From contig CP047423.1 in the NCBI GenBank assembly GCA_014058405.1, positions 682,001 through 746,000 on the forward strand: a DNA stretch of 64,000 nt, given 5' to 3'. Positions within the stretch are counted from its first letter, which is position 1, and each line of letters begins with the position of its first letter. The stretch is from Candidatus Nitrospira kreftii (GTDB taxonomy: Bacteria; Nitrospirota; Nitrospiria; Nitrospirales; Nitrospiraceae). Positions 19,321 through 28,170 of the stretch are shown here, in pieces. The notes beneath the pieces are model-generated. The model ran no database searches, had not been told where the DNA came from, and was given only the letters and a program-made list of their open reading frames with translations. Position numbers and translations under genes: made by a program.

Positions 19321-21638
19321 CGGCGTCGCGCTCTCCACAACAGGACAGTCAGAGACATGAGTAACATGGCTGGTAACAATATGTCTCCAGTTCTGCCAGG
19401 AGCGATAGTGCAACCTCCTCCGACGTTATCGATGGGGGCTGGCGGGGGTGTCGCCATGTTGAAGGTGGCGGTGACAGTCGCATCTTGAGTGAGCGAGCAG
19501 GGAGCGGTTCCGCTACAATCTCCATTCCACCCTGTGAAGACAGACGCAGGATCGGGTGTTGCGGTGAGGTTTACAGTGCTACCTTGGGGAAACTGTCCAT
19601 CGCATGTCGCTCCGCAGTCAATTCCGGAAGAATTGGAGGTCACTGTGCCGGTTCCGGAACCTGCTTTGTTAACGGTAACGGTGAAATTTGTCACCACGCT
19701 GGCCAACGCCGCCCGGGCATTGATGCGCCCACCGGTCGAGACCTTTCCGCTCAAGGAAGCTTTCTTATCCACTGTGTTGAGGATTGCGTTCCTGAGTTGG
19801 GATACGGTGAGATTGGGATTAACCGATAGCAATAGGCCAGCGAGTCCCGCCACATGCGGAGTGGCCATCGAAGTACCGAGCAGAAACTGGTAATCCGTTG
19901 TTTGCGATGGCGGACCCGCCACGCAGGCGACCCGGACATCGTCTAAATACACACCGTCGAAGACCTGGCGCTCATCCGAGATAAATCGAAATCGAAACTG
20001 TGAATCAGCCATATCATCTGCGACATCGCCCCAGGTAACAGGGACAAATTGGTCGTTGCTATTTTCCGTGATTGTGCGAACGTGCTCCCAGTTGGCACCG
20101 CCGTCCCGTGATGTTTCCGTAAGCACTCCATCTATATCTTGCTCGGTTTGCAAGCGAACGCGGCTGTCGAGGCGGCACCCTCGCTGTCCCTTGGTAGTGA
20201 ATACGGGTCCGGTTGCAAAGGAATCGGTGCTGTTTTTATAGTTTTCGCCAGGGCTGTCGGTTAGGCTGATTGATTGGCTGAAGGATGCAGAATTGGTGAA
20301 CCCCCAGGTGCTATTGATTCCTCCGAAGACATAACCTAGCCCGGTTGGGTTTGAATCAAAGTCATGTGAAAGCACATTCCTAACATTCGAAGTGGGCCTC
20401 GTGCTGTTGATTCTGACCCCTGGTGCGGCCACGTGGACCGTAGTGGGCCCAAAATTTGAGAAAGTCGCCAATTGATCGTTCTGATCCGTTGCGGCAACCG
20501 TGATCAGGTTTCCCAGCGCGGGTTTCTGTTGGCCATCACACACGGAAGGCGCACTGAAATTTGCGGGGAAGCTGGGAATGTTGTCATTATCCGATCCCTC
20601 ATTTCCTGCCGCTGCAACAAACAGTACGCCTGCTGCATTCGCGGCACTCACCGCATCATAGAGGGCCAGGCTACAGTCAGGTCCGGCAAAACTCGCGTTG
20701 ATCACACGGGCACCATGAGCAACGGCGTAGTGGATCGCCTTGACAATGGCAGTGGTGGGTAAGGATCGATCCACTCCCCCTGCTTTCAGAGCCATTAGTC
20801 TTGCGGTCCACATAATACCGGTTACCCCAGTACCATTGTTCCCGGCTCCAGCGATGATTCCCGCCACATGAGTACCATGTCCAGGATTGCCTGCAGGATT
20901 GAGATCTATTGGGTCCATCGGCTCATGGTCGTCCGCGTAAAAATCCCATCCATACACATCGTCGACCAATCCGTTTCCATCATCATCAACACCATTTCCG
21001 GCAATTTCCCCCAGATTTTTCCAGATATTGGGGGCGAGGTCAGGATGATCATAGGCGATACCCGAGTCAATCACAGCAATAGCCACTTCGGAGCTTCCCG
21101 TGCTGATGTCCCAGGCTTCTGGAGCATCGATGTCGGCATCTGGCGCTCCCCCTATTCCGTTGACGGTTTGGCCAGTATTATGGAGACCCCATAACGTGTC
21201 AAACTGAGCATCGTTGGGAATGGTTTTTAGCCAGTAAAGATAGTTCGGTTCGGCATACTCAATGGCTGGATTACTTCGGTACTTCAAGACGGCTTCGTCG
21301 ACAGACATGGTCCCATCCAATTTGTACTGGTGGATCACCCTGCCATTGACAGAGAACGCTTTGATTTCGTGAGTATTACCATCTACATCAAGAGACTTCA
21401 TTCCTAACGAGGATGCCTCATCCTTGAACTTGACGAGCACTTCTCTCGGTACATACTTGCCCAGGTGGCGAGCATCCTGTGCTAGCGCTGCCATTCTGCT
21501 AGACACCTGTTTCTGCTCCGCATAAACCAAGTGATCCTTCAGCATGAATCCAGGTAAAGCGGCCACGATAGTGGCTCCAATCAGAATGGAGCCAGCTAAA
21601 TAGATTCTAATTCTCTTTATCCTACTTTTGCATTTCAT
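19317..21638 (-). CDS. Secreted S8 subtilisin-like protease with GGGC-type C-terminal sorting signal
   Basis: 773 residues from ATG 21638. Order: signal segment (YLAGSILIGATIVAALPG), propeptide (PREVLVKFKD to IEYAEPNYLYW, about residues 60-140), catalytic domain, bacterial beta-repeat, sorting tail. The triad is Asp191 (AVIDSGIAYDHPD), His254 (GHGTHVAG) and Ser590 (GTSMATPHVAG). The His-Ser interval of 336 residues is far longer than in subtilisin and holds an inserted beta-rich module (about residues 420-570). Near the end, GTGTVTSNSSGIDCGATC starts a repeat domain. The tail reads GGGCTIAPG, then a hydrophobic helix and RARRR, a layout used by protease- or sortase-processed C-terminal anchors. 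It overlaps both its upstream neighbour (17 bases) and the downstream CPBP protease (4 bases). Confidence 0.9.
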   Translation of the reverse strand: MKCKSRIKRIRIYLAGSILIGATIVAALPGFMLKDHLVYAEQKQVSSRMAALAQDARHLGKYVPREVLVKFKDEASSLGMKSLDVDGNTHEIKAFSVNGRVIHQYKLDGTMSVDEAVLKYRSNPAIEYAEPNYLYWLKTIPNDAQFDTLWGLHNTGQTVNGIGGAPDADIDAPEAWDISTGSSEVAIAVIDSGIAYDHPDLAPNIWKNLGEIAGNGVDDDGNGLVDDVYGWDFYADDHEPMDPIDLNPAGNPGHGTHVAGIIAGAGNNGTGVTGIMWTARLMALKAGGVDRSLPTTAIVKAIHYAVAHGARVINASFAGPDCSLALYDAVSAANAAGVLFVAAAGNEGSDNDNIPSFPANFSAPSVCDGQQKPALGNLITVAATDQNDQLATFSNFGPTTVHVAAPGVRINSTRPTSNVRNVLSHDFDSNPTGLGYVFGGINSTWGFTNSASFSQSISLTDSPGENYKNSTDSFATGPVFTTKGQRGCRLDSRVRLQTEQDIDGVLTETSRDGGANWEHVRTITENSNDQFVPVTWGDVADDMADSQFRFRFISDERQVFDGVYLDDVRVACVAGPPSQTTDYQFLLGTSMATPHVAGLAGLLLSVNPNLTVSQLRNAILNTVDKKASLSGKVSTGGRINARAALASVVTNFTVTVNKAGSGTGTVTSNSSGIDCGATCDGQFPQGSTVNLTATPDPASVFTGWNGDCSGTAPCSLTQDATVTATFNMATPPPAPIDNVGGGCTIAPGRTGDILLPAMLLMSLTVLLWRARRR

Positions 21639-22011
21639 ACTGATAATTGGGCTCTGCATACTCGATCTCCTGATATGAAATGAATTGGGTGATCGCGGAT
21701 TCAACCGACCGATCGTCTATGATTTTGACGTGATAGAGTCGTCCGCGTTGGAGTTCAGAAAGGACCTCAATCCGGTTCTCTTTCAGGATGGACGCGATCT
21801 TCTCTTGTGAAATTCCGTCCTTGAATTTGACTAATACTTCATGTGGGACGAATCGTGGTGCCTGGGGCTTTATAATGTGTTTAATGGCATGTGTCGGTGT
21901 GGCATTCTGATTGCCCGCGTCACAGGATGTGTAAATCCATACAGCCGACACAGATATGATGAGAGTGACAACCTGTGTCATTCGATGAGATAGGGCTGGC
22001 AAATCAGACAT
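21622..22011 (-). CDS. Free-standing subtilase propeptide-like (inhibitor I9-like) protein, possible lipoprotein
   Basis: 129 residues. An N-terminal hydrophobic segment (VVTLIISVSAVWIY) runs up to a cysteine (YTSC) that may be a weak lipobox. The mature part reads VPHEVLVKFKDGISQ, then IEYAEPNYQYE near the C-terminus. It is thus built like the propeptide region of the S8 protease encoded immediately downstream, but has no protease domain. Propeptides of this type act as foldases and inhibitors, so this protein may chaperone or inhibit the neighbouring protease in trans. The gene overlaps the protease start by 17 bases. It could also be a duplicated or truncated remnant of a second protease. 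Confidence 0.75.
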   Translation of the reverse strand: MSDLPALSHRMTQVVTLIISVSAVWIYTSCDAGNQNATPTHAIKHIIKPQAPRFVPHEVLVKFKDGISQEKIASILKENRIEVLSELQRGRLYHVKIIDDRSVESAITQFISYQEIEYAEPNYQYEMQK

Positions 22012-22507
22012 GGTGTTTCACCTGTGCAACGTGAATAAGCGCGCGAATCGAATCTCGGTGGCTAGCTATCAGAGGGCAGTTCATCAAGGGAATCCATCTG
22101 GCTGGGGTGGCTGCAGATGAGACAATTGCCTGGCCGAAGCCAAGCGCGAAGTGGGCGTTCTCAAGCTGCAATTCCCAGAGCGTACAATCACCAAAGTCAA
22201 ACATCACCTCCGCATGAGGAAATCGCGAGAGGTTCCGTTTTCTGACCTCGTGGTACGACGGCGCATCGAGACGAAAGTATCGCGCCTCTCCTTGAAGATT
22301 CATGCCTCTCAACGCGAGCGCATTTGTTCTGACGCTCGTCCGTTCCGTATCGTCAATAAGACCGCCGTTTTCACGTCTTCAGCCAGCCGACCAGGTTTGC
22401 TGAACATCCGCACTCGTTAATGCTGACGCCATCGTCAAGCTCACTTCCGACATGGACAAAAAGCCATCAGGCGCTTCGATAGATGCGTCAACACCATACC
22501 ATTCGGT
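22004..22507 (-). pseudogene. Decayed HugZ-like heme oxygenase (DUF2470 + split-barrel) gene
   Basis: One minus-strand frame from 22507 to the stop at 22004 reads as a HugZ-family protein in fragments. First comes a DUF2470-like end (YGVDASIEAPDGFLS, then LTSADVQQTW). An in-frame TGA follows. Then come NLQGEARYFRLD, RFPHAEVMFDFGDCTLWEL and HFALGFGQA, which match the C-terminal part of the split-barrel domain. An earlier in-frame TGA lies just before 22507. The FMN-domain N-terminal half expected between the parts is missing, so there has been an internal deletion as well as stops. A 102-residue reading from TTG 22312 could still be translated. Recognition is by motif pattern only. Confidence 0.6.
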
Positions 22508-22591
22508 TCAGGCAATCGCGACATGTGAAAAACCGTCAAGTTGAATTATCCCGACCTCTTGACTCACATTGGGATGAAGCCTATCGTACGT

Positions 22592-22748
22592 GGGTGGGAG
22601 GAGTTAACGCCCCGAGGGAATATTGGTTCATAAGGAGATCAAGTGTGAGGATGGTGTGCAGGCCCAGCTTGTACTGGGAAGCCTAAAGTTCTCCCAAGAT
22701 CGCCGCCGTACCTAATCGTCCTCGGTTAGGTGCGTGCTCCTCCCACCC
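22592..22748. repeat. Separated 12-bp inverted repeat in a gene-poor stretch
   Basis: GGGTGGGAGGAG at 22592-22603 is the exact reverse complement of CTCCTCCCACCC at 22737-22748. A smaller hairpin, ACCTAA/TTAGGT, lies just inside the right arm. The 133 bases between the arms hold no convincing gene. It may be the remains of a small mobile element or chance; no target duplication was identified. Apart from the HugZ remnant and this repeat, 22508-22850 shows nothing recognisable. Confidence 0.35.
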
Positions 22749-22850
22749 TAACATCCACCGTACCGCCCATCCCAGTTTCCTGATCTGCTCCTTAATCATT
22801 GACTCGGCGATGGTCATGCTTTGCTGCGGCCAGGCACACATACGGCTGCC

Positions 22851-22859
22851 TGCTATACT
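22851..22859 (+). promoter_or_regulatory. Putative extended -10 promoter for the DUF4124 gene
   Basis: TGCTATACT at 22851-22859 matches an extended -10 element (TGnTATAAT), placing transcription start near 22866, 38 bases before the gene at 22904. No good -35 hexamer is visible at the normal distance. Confidence 0.4.
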
Positions 22860-22903
22860 TTGGCCAATAGCCACATCCCCTAGCACCACGGCAAATCGAC
22901 AAC

Positions 22904-23398
22904 ATGCACTTCTTCACCCTGAGCGTCATCACGGGCCTCTGTCTCTGGCCGATGATTGGTTCAGCGGAGCTGTATAAGTGGACCGATGAAGAAGGGAATC
23001 TCCATATTACGGATGCTCCCCCATTCGAGCCACAAAAGAGGTCAGGTTCGGCGGTAAGGCCCACTCCACGATCCCCGTTGCCGAAGAAGGCAACGAGGAA
23101 GCCGGCGATGCCGGAACTGCCACGAGCCGAGGTGTATCCCGTACCGGAGCAATCGGTTGTGCCTTCTTCGCTGAGAGATACGGTGGTCCAACAGAGCCTA
23201 GAAGGTCTCAGTCCGAACCACGCGACGTTCACGAGTGGATGGCAAACATTCGATGGGTCCCCAGTGGTTGCTAAGGCTCCTGTACAGCGCTGGAAAGATG
23301 AACGGGGCATCGAACATTTCGTCGATGTGTTGCCGCCTGTAAAACCCTCAACCGGCGTAGAGGCCATGCGGAACAAGTACCGATCCAAATCGCAGTAG
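22904..23398 (+). CDS. DUF4124-domain secreted protein
   Basis: 164 residues with a signal peptide (FFTLSVITGLCLWPMIGSAE). The mature protein begins with ELYKWTDEEGNLHITDAPP, the DUF4124 signature, a short three-stranded module common in periplasmic proteins. A second, similar module lies near the C-terminus (VQRWKDERGIEHFVDVLPP), so the protein is a pair of such modules joined by a proline-rich linker. The function of the domain is not known. The WD40 gene follows 105 bases downstream in the same direction and may be co-expressed. Confidence 0.75.
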   Translation: MHFFTLSVITGLCLWPMIGSAELYKWTDEEGNLHITDAPPFEPQKRSGSAVRPTPRSPLPKKATRKPAMPELPRAEVYPVPEQSVVPSSLRDTVVQQSLEGLSPNHATFTSGWQTFDGSPVVAKAPVQRWKDERGIEHFVDVLPPVKPSTGVEAMRNKYRSKSQ

Positions 23399-23503
23399 CG
23401 GCTATGAGCAATCGAGAGAATAGAAGTGTTTTCGGATTCATCAGCGCCTGAGTGAAGAGCAGGTTCTGGAAGTAGGACCGCACATGAACTGCTGAGGCAG
23501 CAT

Positions 23504-25747
23504 ATGAGCCAGCTGATACTATTGTCAGTAGTCGTCGTTCTTCTTGTCACGTCATCGATCCGGCAGGCAGATGCGTCTCTTTCACACATTCCCACGGCGT
23601 TTTCGGAAGACGGGCGATTCCTACTGATCCAGATGGACGAACTTGTGCTCTGGGATCTCGAAACCAAAGCGCTTCTCGCCAAGGTACCACTCACCTCCTG
23701 TCACCAAGTCGCCTTGCTGAAACATGATGGCTGGGTGCTATGTGTGAAGCACGACGTCGTGATTTACGATTGGAAGAATCAAGAGTCCGTGGCGACTGTT
23801 CCACAGGAATCGCGCCAGCCCTATAGCTTGCTCGCCTATTCGAATCAGACTGATCGGATGGTGCTCCGACACGGCAATGAGGCGGTGTCGGTCTGGCAAG
23901 TCGGAAAGAAGTTGGTACCGCTCAAGCATATTGGGTTAGATGCCAAGGCAGAGACCCAGTCGGTCATTGCGTCACCTGATGCGAAGTTGCTGGCGATCGC
24001 GCAAGGTCGTGCGATTCGTCTGCACGACCTTACCGGAACGACGATTCGTGATGTGAGCATCAAAGATGGAAAGCCACTCGACCTCCTCTTCGCACCGGAC
24101 GGCGCAACGTTGGCCGCCACCATCGGGAATACGATTCTGTTCATCGATACGGTGGAGGCATCGATACGTGGACGAGCTGGGCTGACAATCGCGGAAGGAG
24201 CTCGTGAACACCTCACCCCTCGTCGGTTTTCTCATGACAGCCACCGACTGGTGGCAAGTGATGGAGAAAGGAGGTATGGGCTGTTCGACACTGATACAGG
24301 CACGGTCGTGTCCGTGACCGAATTTACCTATGCTGATCAAGAGCACGGGGTGCAGGCCCCTACGCATCTCACTGCCGCCGATATTTCAGACGACGCCGAG
24401 TATGTGGTGGGACAAGCAGAACATCCCACTACGTTGCAGATCTGGGACTTGCGCACCGGCGCCATGCTGCCGGATCTCTGTGGCCATGATTGTCGGAATA
24501 TCGGACCGCATGTCTCATTGCTCAAATGGTCGCCTAATGGATTGAAGATTGTGGTGGGGATAGAAGGGGGTCTCAATCCGGATGTGGACGGGAAAATATC
24601 AGTCTGGGACATGCAGACTCGATCTCCTGAGCTGGTACTGGATCCTGGTCAATCTCAAGCAAAAGTGTTGGCCAATCGACCCACCACGCCAGTGACAGGT
24701 GTTGAATTGTCCGTGAAGCCTGTCGTGCTGTCTCCTGCCGAAGCTGGTCCGGCCTTTGTGCATGCGCACGCGTTGCGTGCGCTTGTGACGTCCCCCAGCG
24801 CCAATCTGCTTGTCACGAGCGCTGATGACGGATTGCTGAAAGTTTGGGAACCGAGTCAGGGAGTCTTTCTGCGGCAGCTGTCTTTGTCTGCACCTGCAAG
24901 CGCATTGGCGTTCAGCTCCGATGGCGCCCTTCTGGCGGCCGGTACAACTCAAGGAGAGGTACGGCTGTGGGACACGCAGAGCTGGCGGGAGTTCCCCTCC
25001 TACGCAACCCGACAGGGACAGATTAACGCACTGCAGTTTCTCACTGGCAAGCGATTTCTCGTCATTGCCGGCACGCAACCGAAGGTTCTCGTGGTGGACG
25101 TGGTGACCCGGATGATTGTCAAAGAGCTGGTGCATACTGGCTTCTCCCTGGCCTGCGAGCCGAAGGGCTGTGTCAGAACACGAACGACACAGGGCGACGT
25201 GGTGGAGACACTGAGTTTGTTGGATGGGAGCCCCTTTTTGCTCACGACGTCACGAACCGGACGTGTCGTTTGGAATATTGGAACATGGAACGAGGTCGAA
25301 GAGCCGGTCGGTCTGCCGGACGTTTGGTCCGGACTCGGATGGAAACGGCCCTTTGTGGCGACGACGATGCGCGCTCGTGATCCAAACGCATTCACGCTTG
25401 CCCTTTGGGACCTCAAACGCAACACGGTCTTGGCGAGTTTAGATACCTTCACTAAACGTGATACTGAGGCTGTCGAGAAGGGACCGACCGTGGCATTAGG
25501 CACATCAATGGCCGTCGATCCGTTGCATCGATGGGTTGTCACGCGAGTCGGAGAACACCTCGCCGTGTGGGATCTTTCTGCTCGTGCAAAGAAAAAGACC
25601 TTTCACGTGAACACCCCGTATCATCTCCATTGGACGAGCGACGGACAATATCTCGTCGTCGGCACACTCGACCGGAAAGTGCTCGTCTGGTCTGCAGAGA
25701 CAATGGAGCCTGTGCACTACCTGCGAGATCCTTCCCTTGCCCATTAG
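23504..25747 (+). CDS. Secreted WD40-repeat beta-propeller protein
   Basis: 747 residues. A signal peptide (LILLSVVVVLLVTSSIRQADA) is followed by repeated blades ending in W or hydrophobic-D pairs: VLWDLETKAL, LQIWDLRTGAM, VSVWQVGKK, LKVWEPSQG, VRLWDTQSW, LAVWDLSAR and VLVWSAETM. The number and spacing suggest two propellers side by side (about 10-14 blades). No enzymatic domain is seen, so a scaffold or binding role in the periplasm is likely. An inverted-repeat element starts directly after its stop codon and may end its transcript. Confidence 0.8.
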   Translation: MSQLILLSVVVVLLVTSSIRQADASLSHIPTAFSEDGRFLLIQMDELVLWDLETKALLAKVPLTSCHQVALLKHDGWVLCVKHDVVIYDWKNQESVATVPQESRQPYSLLAYSNQTDRMVLRHGNEAVSVWQVGKKLVPLKHIGLDAKAETQSVIASPDAKLLAIAQGRAIRLHDLTGTTIRDVSIKDGKPLDLLFAPDGATLAATIGNTILFIDTVEASIRGRAGLTIAEGAREHLTPRRFSHDSHRLVASDGERRYGLFDTDTGTVVSVTEFTYADQEHGVQAPTHLTAADISDDAEYVVGQAEHPTTLQIWDLRTGAMLPDLCGHDCRNIGPHVSLLKWSPNGLKIVVGIEGGLNPDVDGKISVWDMQTRSPELVLDPGQSQAKVLANRPTTPVTGVELSVKPVVLSPAEAGPAFVHAHALRALVTSPSANLLVTSADDGLLKVWEPSQGVFLRQLSLSAPASALAFSSDGALLAAGTTQGEVRLWDTQSWREFPSYATRQGQINALQFLTGKRFLVIAGTQPKVLVVDVVTRMIVKELVHTGFSLACEPKGCVRTRTTQGDVVETLSLLDGSPFLLTTSRTGRVVWNIGTWNEVEEPVGLPDVWSGLGWKRPFVATTMRARDPNAFTLALWDLKRNTVLASLDTFTKRDTEAVEKGPTVALGTSMAVDPLHRWVVTRVGEHLAVWDLSARAKKKTFHVNTPYHLHWTSDGQYLVVGTLDRKVLVWSAETMEPVHYLRDPSLAH

Positions 25748-25748
25748 C

Positions 25749-25869
25749 AGAATGCTGAAAAAGTCCTCCAGCGGCGTTCTCGCGTCACGCAGAGGCTCAA
25801 CGTACCGAAGCGTACGCCTCGCCCTCCTCGCTCGCTGCGGCCTTGCTGGACGGCCTTTTTGAGCATTCT
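25749..25869. repeat. 121-bp inverted-repeat (REP/MITE-like) element
   Basis: The ends are near-perfect inverted repeats: AGAATGCTGAAAAAG (25749-25763) against CTTTTTGAGCATTCT (25855-25869), one mismatch. Nested inside are a second pair (GTCCTCCAGCGG against the GCTGGACGGCC side) and a small palindrome, CGTACCGAAGCGTACG. The RNA would fold into a long hairpin with a U-rich 3' arm, so it may act as a terminator for the WD40 gene. It begins one base after that gene's stop. From 25870 to 26067 nothing recognisable was seen. Confidence 0.6.
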
Positions 25870-26067
25870 GGGATATAGAGTGCCACGGTTTTTTCTGTCA
25901 TCTTGTCACGGTGCACGAAGCTGAAACCGAGTGTTTGAGCAGACTGCTAGGGCGCTTCGTTGCCCGCCTAGGCCTTTCTTCGTTTTGCTTCTTCACCATC
26001 TGGTCCCATTGTTTCCTGGAAAGTTTTGTGATACCAAACAATCAATGATCGTTTGCTGAGAGGGTGA

Positions 26068-28164
26068 ATGGGAAAAAAGAAAGACTCCACACCAGTTACC
26101 GAATCGAAATCTGCCGCTCCTCGAGCCAATCCTGAACCAGCCGCAAAGAAACCAGCCGCCGCCAAACCGGCAGAGCGGGTCACTGCGGTCGAGATGGGGG
26201 CGCGCCAGCGGGAAATTTCCGTTTCTGAATTTTTCACGAAGAACCGGCATCTGCTCGGATTCGACAATCCGCGCAAGGCGCTGCTGACCTGCGTCAAAGA
26301 GGCGGTCGATAACGCGCTCGATGCCTGTGAAGAAGCCGGGATTCTTCCGGATGTAACGGTCCAGTTAGAAGTGGTGATGAACGGAGAACCGGTGGCGCCA
26401 AGCCAGGCGAATCGGTTTCGCGTCACAGTCACCGACAATGGACCGGGCATCGTTCGCCAGCAGATCCCACGAATTTTTGCCAAGCTGCTCTATGGGTCCA
26501 AGTTCCATCGCCTGCGGATGAGCCGCGGTCAACAGGGGATCGGCATCTCAGCTGCCGGAATGTATGGGCAACTGACGACCGGAAAGCCGGTGAAAATTAT
26601 TTCGCGTATCGGTCCCAAAGCCGCCGCGCATTTCTTCGAAGTGCAAATCGACACGAAGAAGAACGAGCCGCTGGTTCACGAGAACAAACAGATCGACTGG
26701 GAGCAGCCGCGAGGCACTCAAGTTACACTGGAAGTCGAAGGGAAGTATCAAAAAGGTCGTGCGTCGGTCGATGAATGGCTCGAGCAAACCTCCATTGCCA
26801 ATCCACATGTCAGATTGATCTACCGGACTCCTGAAGGGGAGACGAAAGAGTATCCTCGGACCTACCACGAGCTGCCGCCTCAACCACGCGAAATCAAACC
26901 GCACCCCTACGGGATCGAGTTCGGCATGCTTCTCAAGATGTTGCAGGACACAAAGAGCCATACGCTTTCCGGGTTTCTCGCCGGTGATTTTTGTCGGGTG
27001 TCTCCCCAGTTGGCGGATGAGATCTGCAAAGCGGCGAAGGTTTCACCTGAGGCCAAGCCTCGCGAGTTGAAGGGGCCGGTCGCGGAGGCACTCTACAAGA
27101 CATTGCAAGAGACGAAGATCATGGCGCCGCCGACCAATTGTATTTCTCCGATCGGCGAGAAGGCGATTCTTGCAGGGCTCTATAAGCAGATCAAAGGTGA
27201 ATTCTACACAGCGGTCAGTCGGCCACCGGCGGTCTATCGGGGTAACCCCTTCATCATTGAGGCCGGCCTCGCATACGGAAACAGACCACAGGACCAAAAT
27301 AAACCGCAGCAGCCGACTCTGCCAAAAGCCGAAGGGGAACACGAGGAGCAAGATTCCGAGCTTGCTCGGGTGATTCGCTACGCAAATCGAGTGCCGTTGC
27401 TGTATCAACAATCGGCCTGCTCCACGTTCAAGGCCGTCCTGAGCACGAGCTGGAAAAACTATGGCTTATCGCAGTCGCGTGGAGCCCTTCCGGGTGGACC
27501 GATGGTGATCTTCGTCCACATGGCGTCGGTCTGGGTACCGTTTACCAGTGAATCCAAGGAAGCGATCGCCGATTATGACGAGATTCAAAAGGAAATCACC
27601 CTGGCGCTGCGCGAGTGTGGCAGGCGGCTGGGACTCTTCGTGCGCCGGCGCGAACGGGCGGCCAGTGAATTTCGGCGGCGGAATATTTTTGAATTGTATA
27701 TAGAGGAAGTCGTCGAGGCCTGCAACCGACTCAAGGGAGGGACGCTTCCGAAGCAAAAGCTGAAAGAGCAGCTCCAAAAGATTGCGTCGTCTCGCACAGG
27801 CGGAATGAAGACCGACGAAGCGCTCGGGAAGACCGGGGCTGGTCCTGAAGGCCTCCCCCATTCGATCATCGTGACAGCAGATGGAGTGGAGGGTGAAACT
27901 GCGTTAGCCACCCAGGTTGAGTCTAGTCAGGGAGTTGTGGCGCCAGCAGCAGAGCCGGATCTTCTTGGTGACTCATTGCCGTCGGACAAGCCTGCTTCAA
28001 AAGAGAAAACCACGAAGTTGGGTCGAGCCAACCATCCAGTAAAGAAGGCATCCGCGAAATCAGACCAGGTCGCACTCGTTGCCGGCGAATCTAAAACAAA
28101 GAAGAAATCAGGTGGCAAGTCTGCCAGGTCTGCGAAGACCGCGGCCTCAAAGAAATCCAAATAG
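26068..28164 (+). CDS. top6B: DNA topoisomerase VI subunit B
   Basis: ATPase subunit of the type IIB topoisomerase that relaxes and decatenates DNA by double-strand passage. It has 698 residues. A lysine/alanine/proline-rich N-terminal extension of about 40 residues comes first. The GHKL ATPase fold follows: N-box EAVDNALDA, DNGPGI, and SRGQQGIGISAAGMYG, then TTGKP. The H2TH and transducer regions follow (MLLKMLQDTKSHTLSGFL and GGPMVIFVHMASVWVPF, where the transducer lysine is usually near). The last 120 residues form a lysine/serine-rich tail, unusual for archaeal homologues. It lies six bases upstream of subunit A. Topoisomerase VI is typical of archaea and plants and patchy in bacteria. 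Confidence 0.93.
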   Translation: MGKKKDSTPVTESKSAAPRANPEPAAKKPAAAKPAERVTAVEMGARQREISVSEFFTKNRHLLGFDNPRKALLTCVKEAVDNALDACEEAGILPDVTVQLEVVMNGEPVAPSQANRFRVTVTDNGPGIVRQQIPRIFAKLLYGSKFHRLRMSRGQQGIGISAAGMYGQLTTGKPVKIISRIGPKAAAHFFEVQIDTKKNEPLVHENKQIDWEQPRGTQVTLEVEGKYQKGRASVDEWLEQTSIANPHVRLIYRTPEGETKEYPRTYHELPPQPREIKPHPYGIEFGMLLKMLQDTKSHTLSGFLAGDFCRVSPQLADEICKAAKVSPEAKPRELKGPVAEALYKTLQETKIMAPPTNCISPIGEKAILAGLYKQIKGEFYTAVSRPPAVYRGNPFIIEAGLAYGNRPQDQNKPQQPTLPKAEGEHEEQDSELARVIRYANRVPLLYQQSACSTFKAVLSTSWKNYGLSQSRGALPGGPMVIFVHMASVWVPFTSESKEAIADYDEIQKEITLALRECGRRLGLFVRRRERAASEFRRRNIFELYIEEVVEACNRLKGGTLPKQKLKEQLQKIASSRTGGMKTDEALGKTGAGPEGLPHSIIVTADGVEGETALATQVESSQGVVAPAAEPDLLGDSLPSDKPASKEKTTKLGRANHPVKKASAKSDQVALVAGESKTKKKSGGKSARSAKTAASKKSK

Positions 28165-28170
28165 GACACC

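Noticed and set aside
19321-19413. Longer N-terminus for the CPBP protease
   Set aside because: Would overlap the subtilase coding region by 97 bases; the ATGA overlap at 19320 is a better start.
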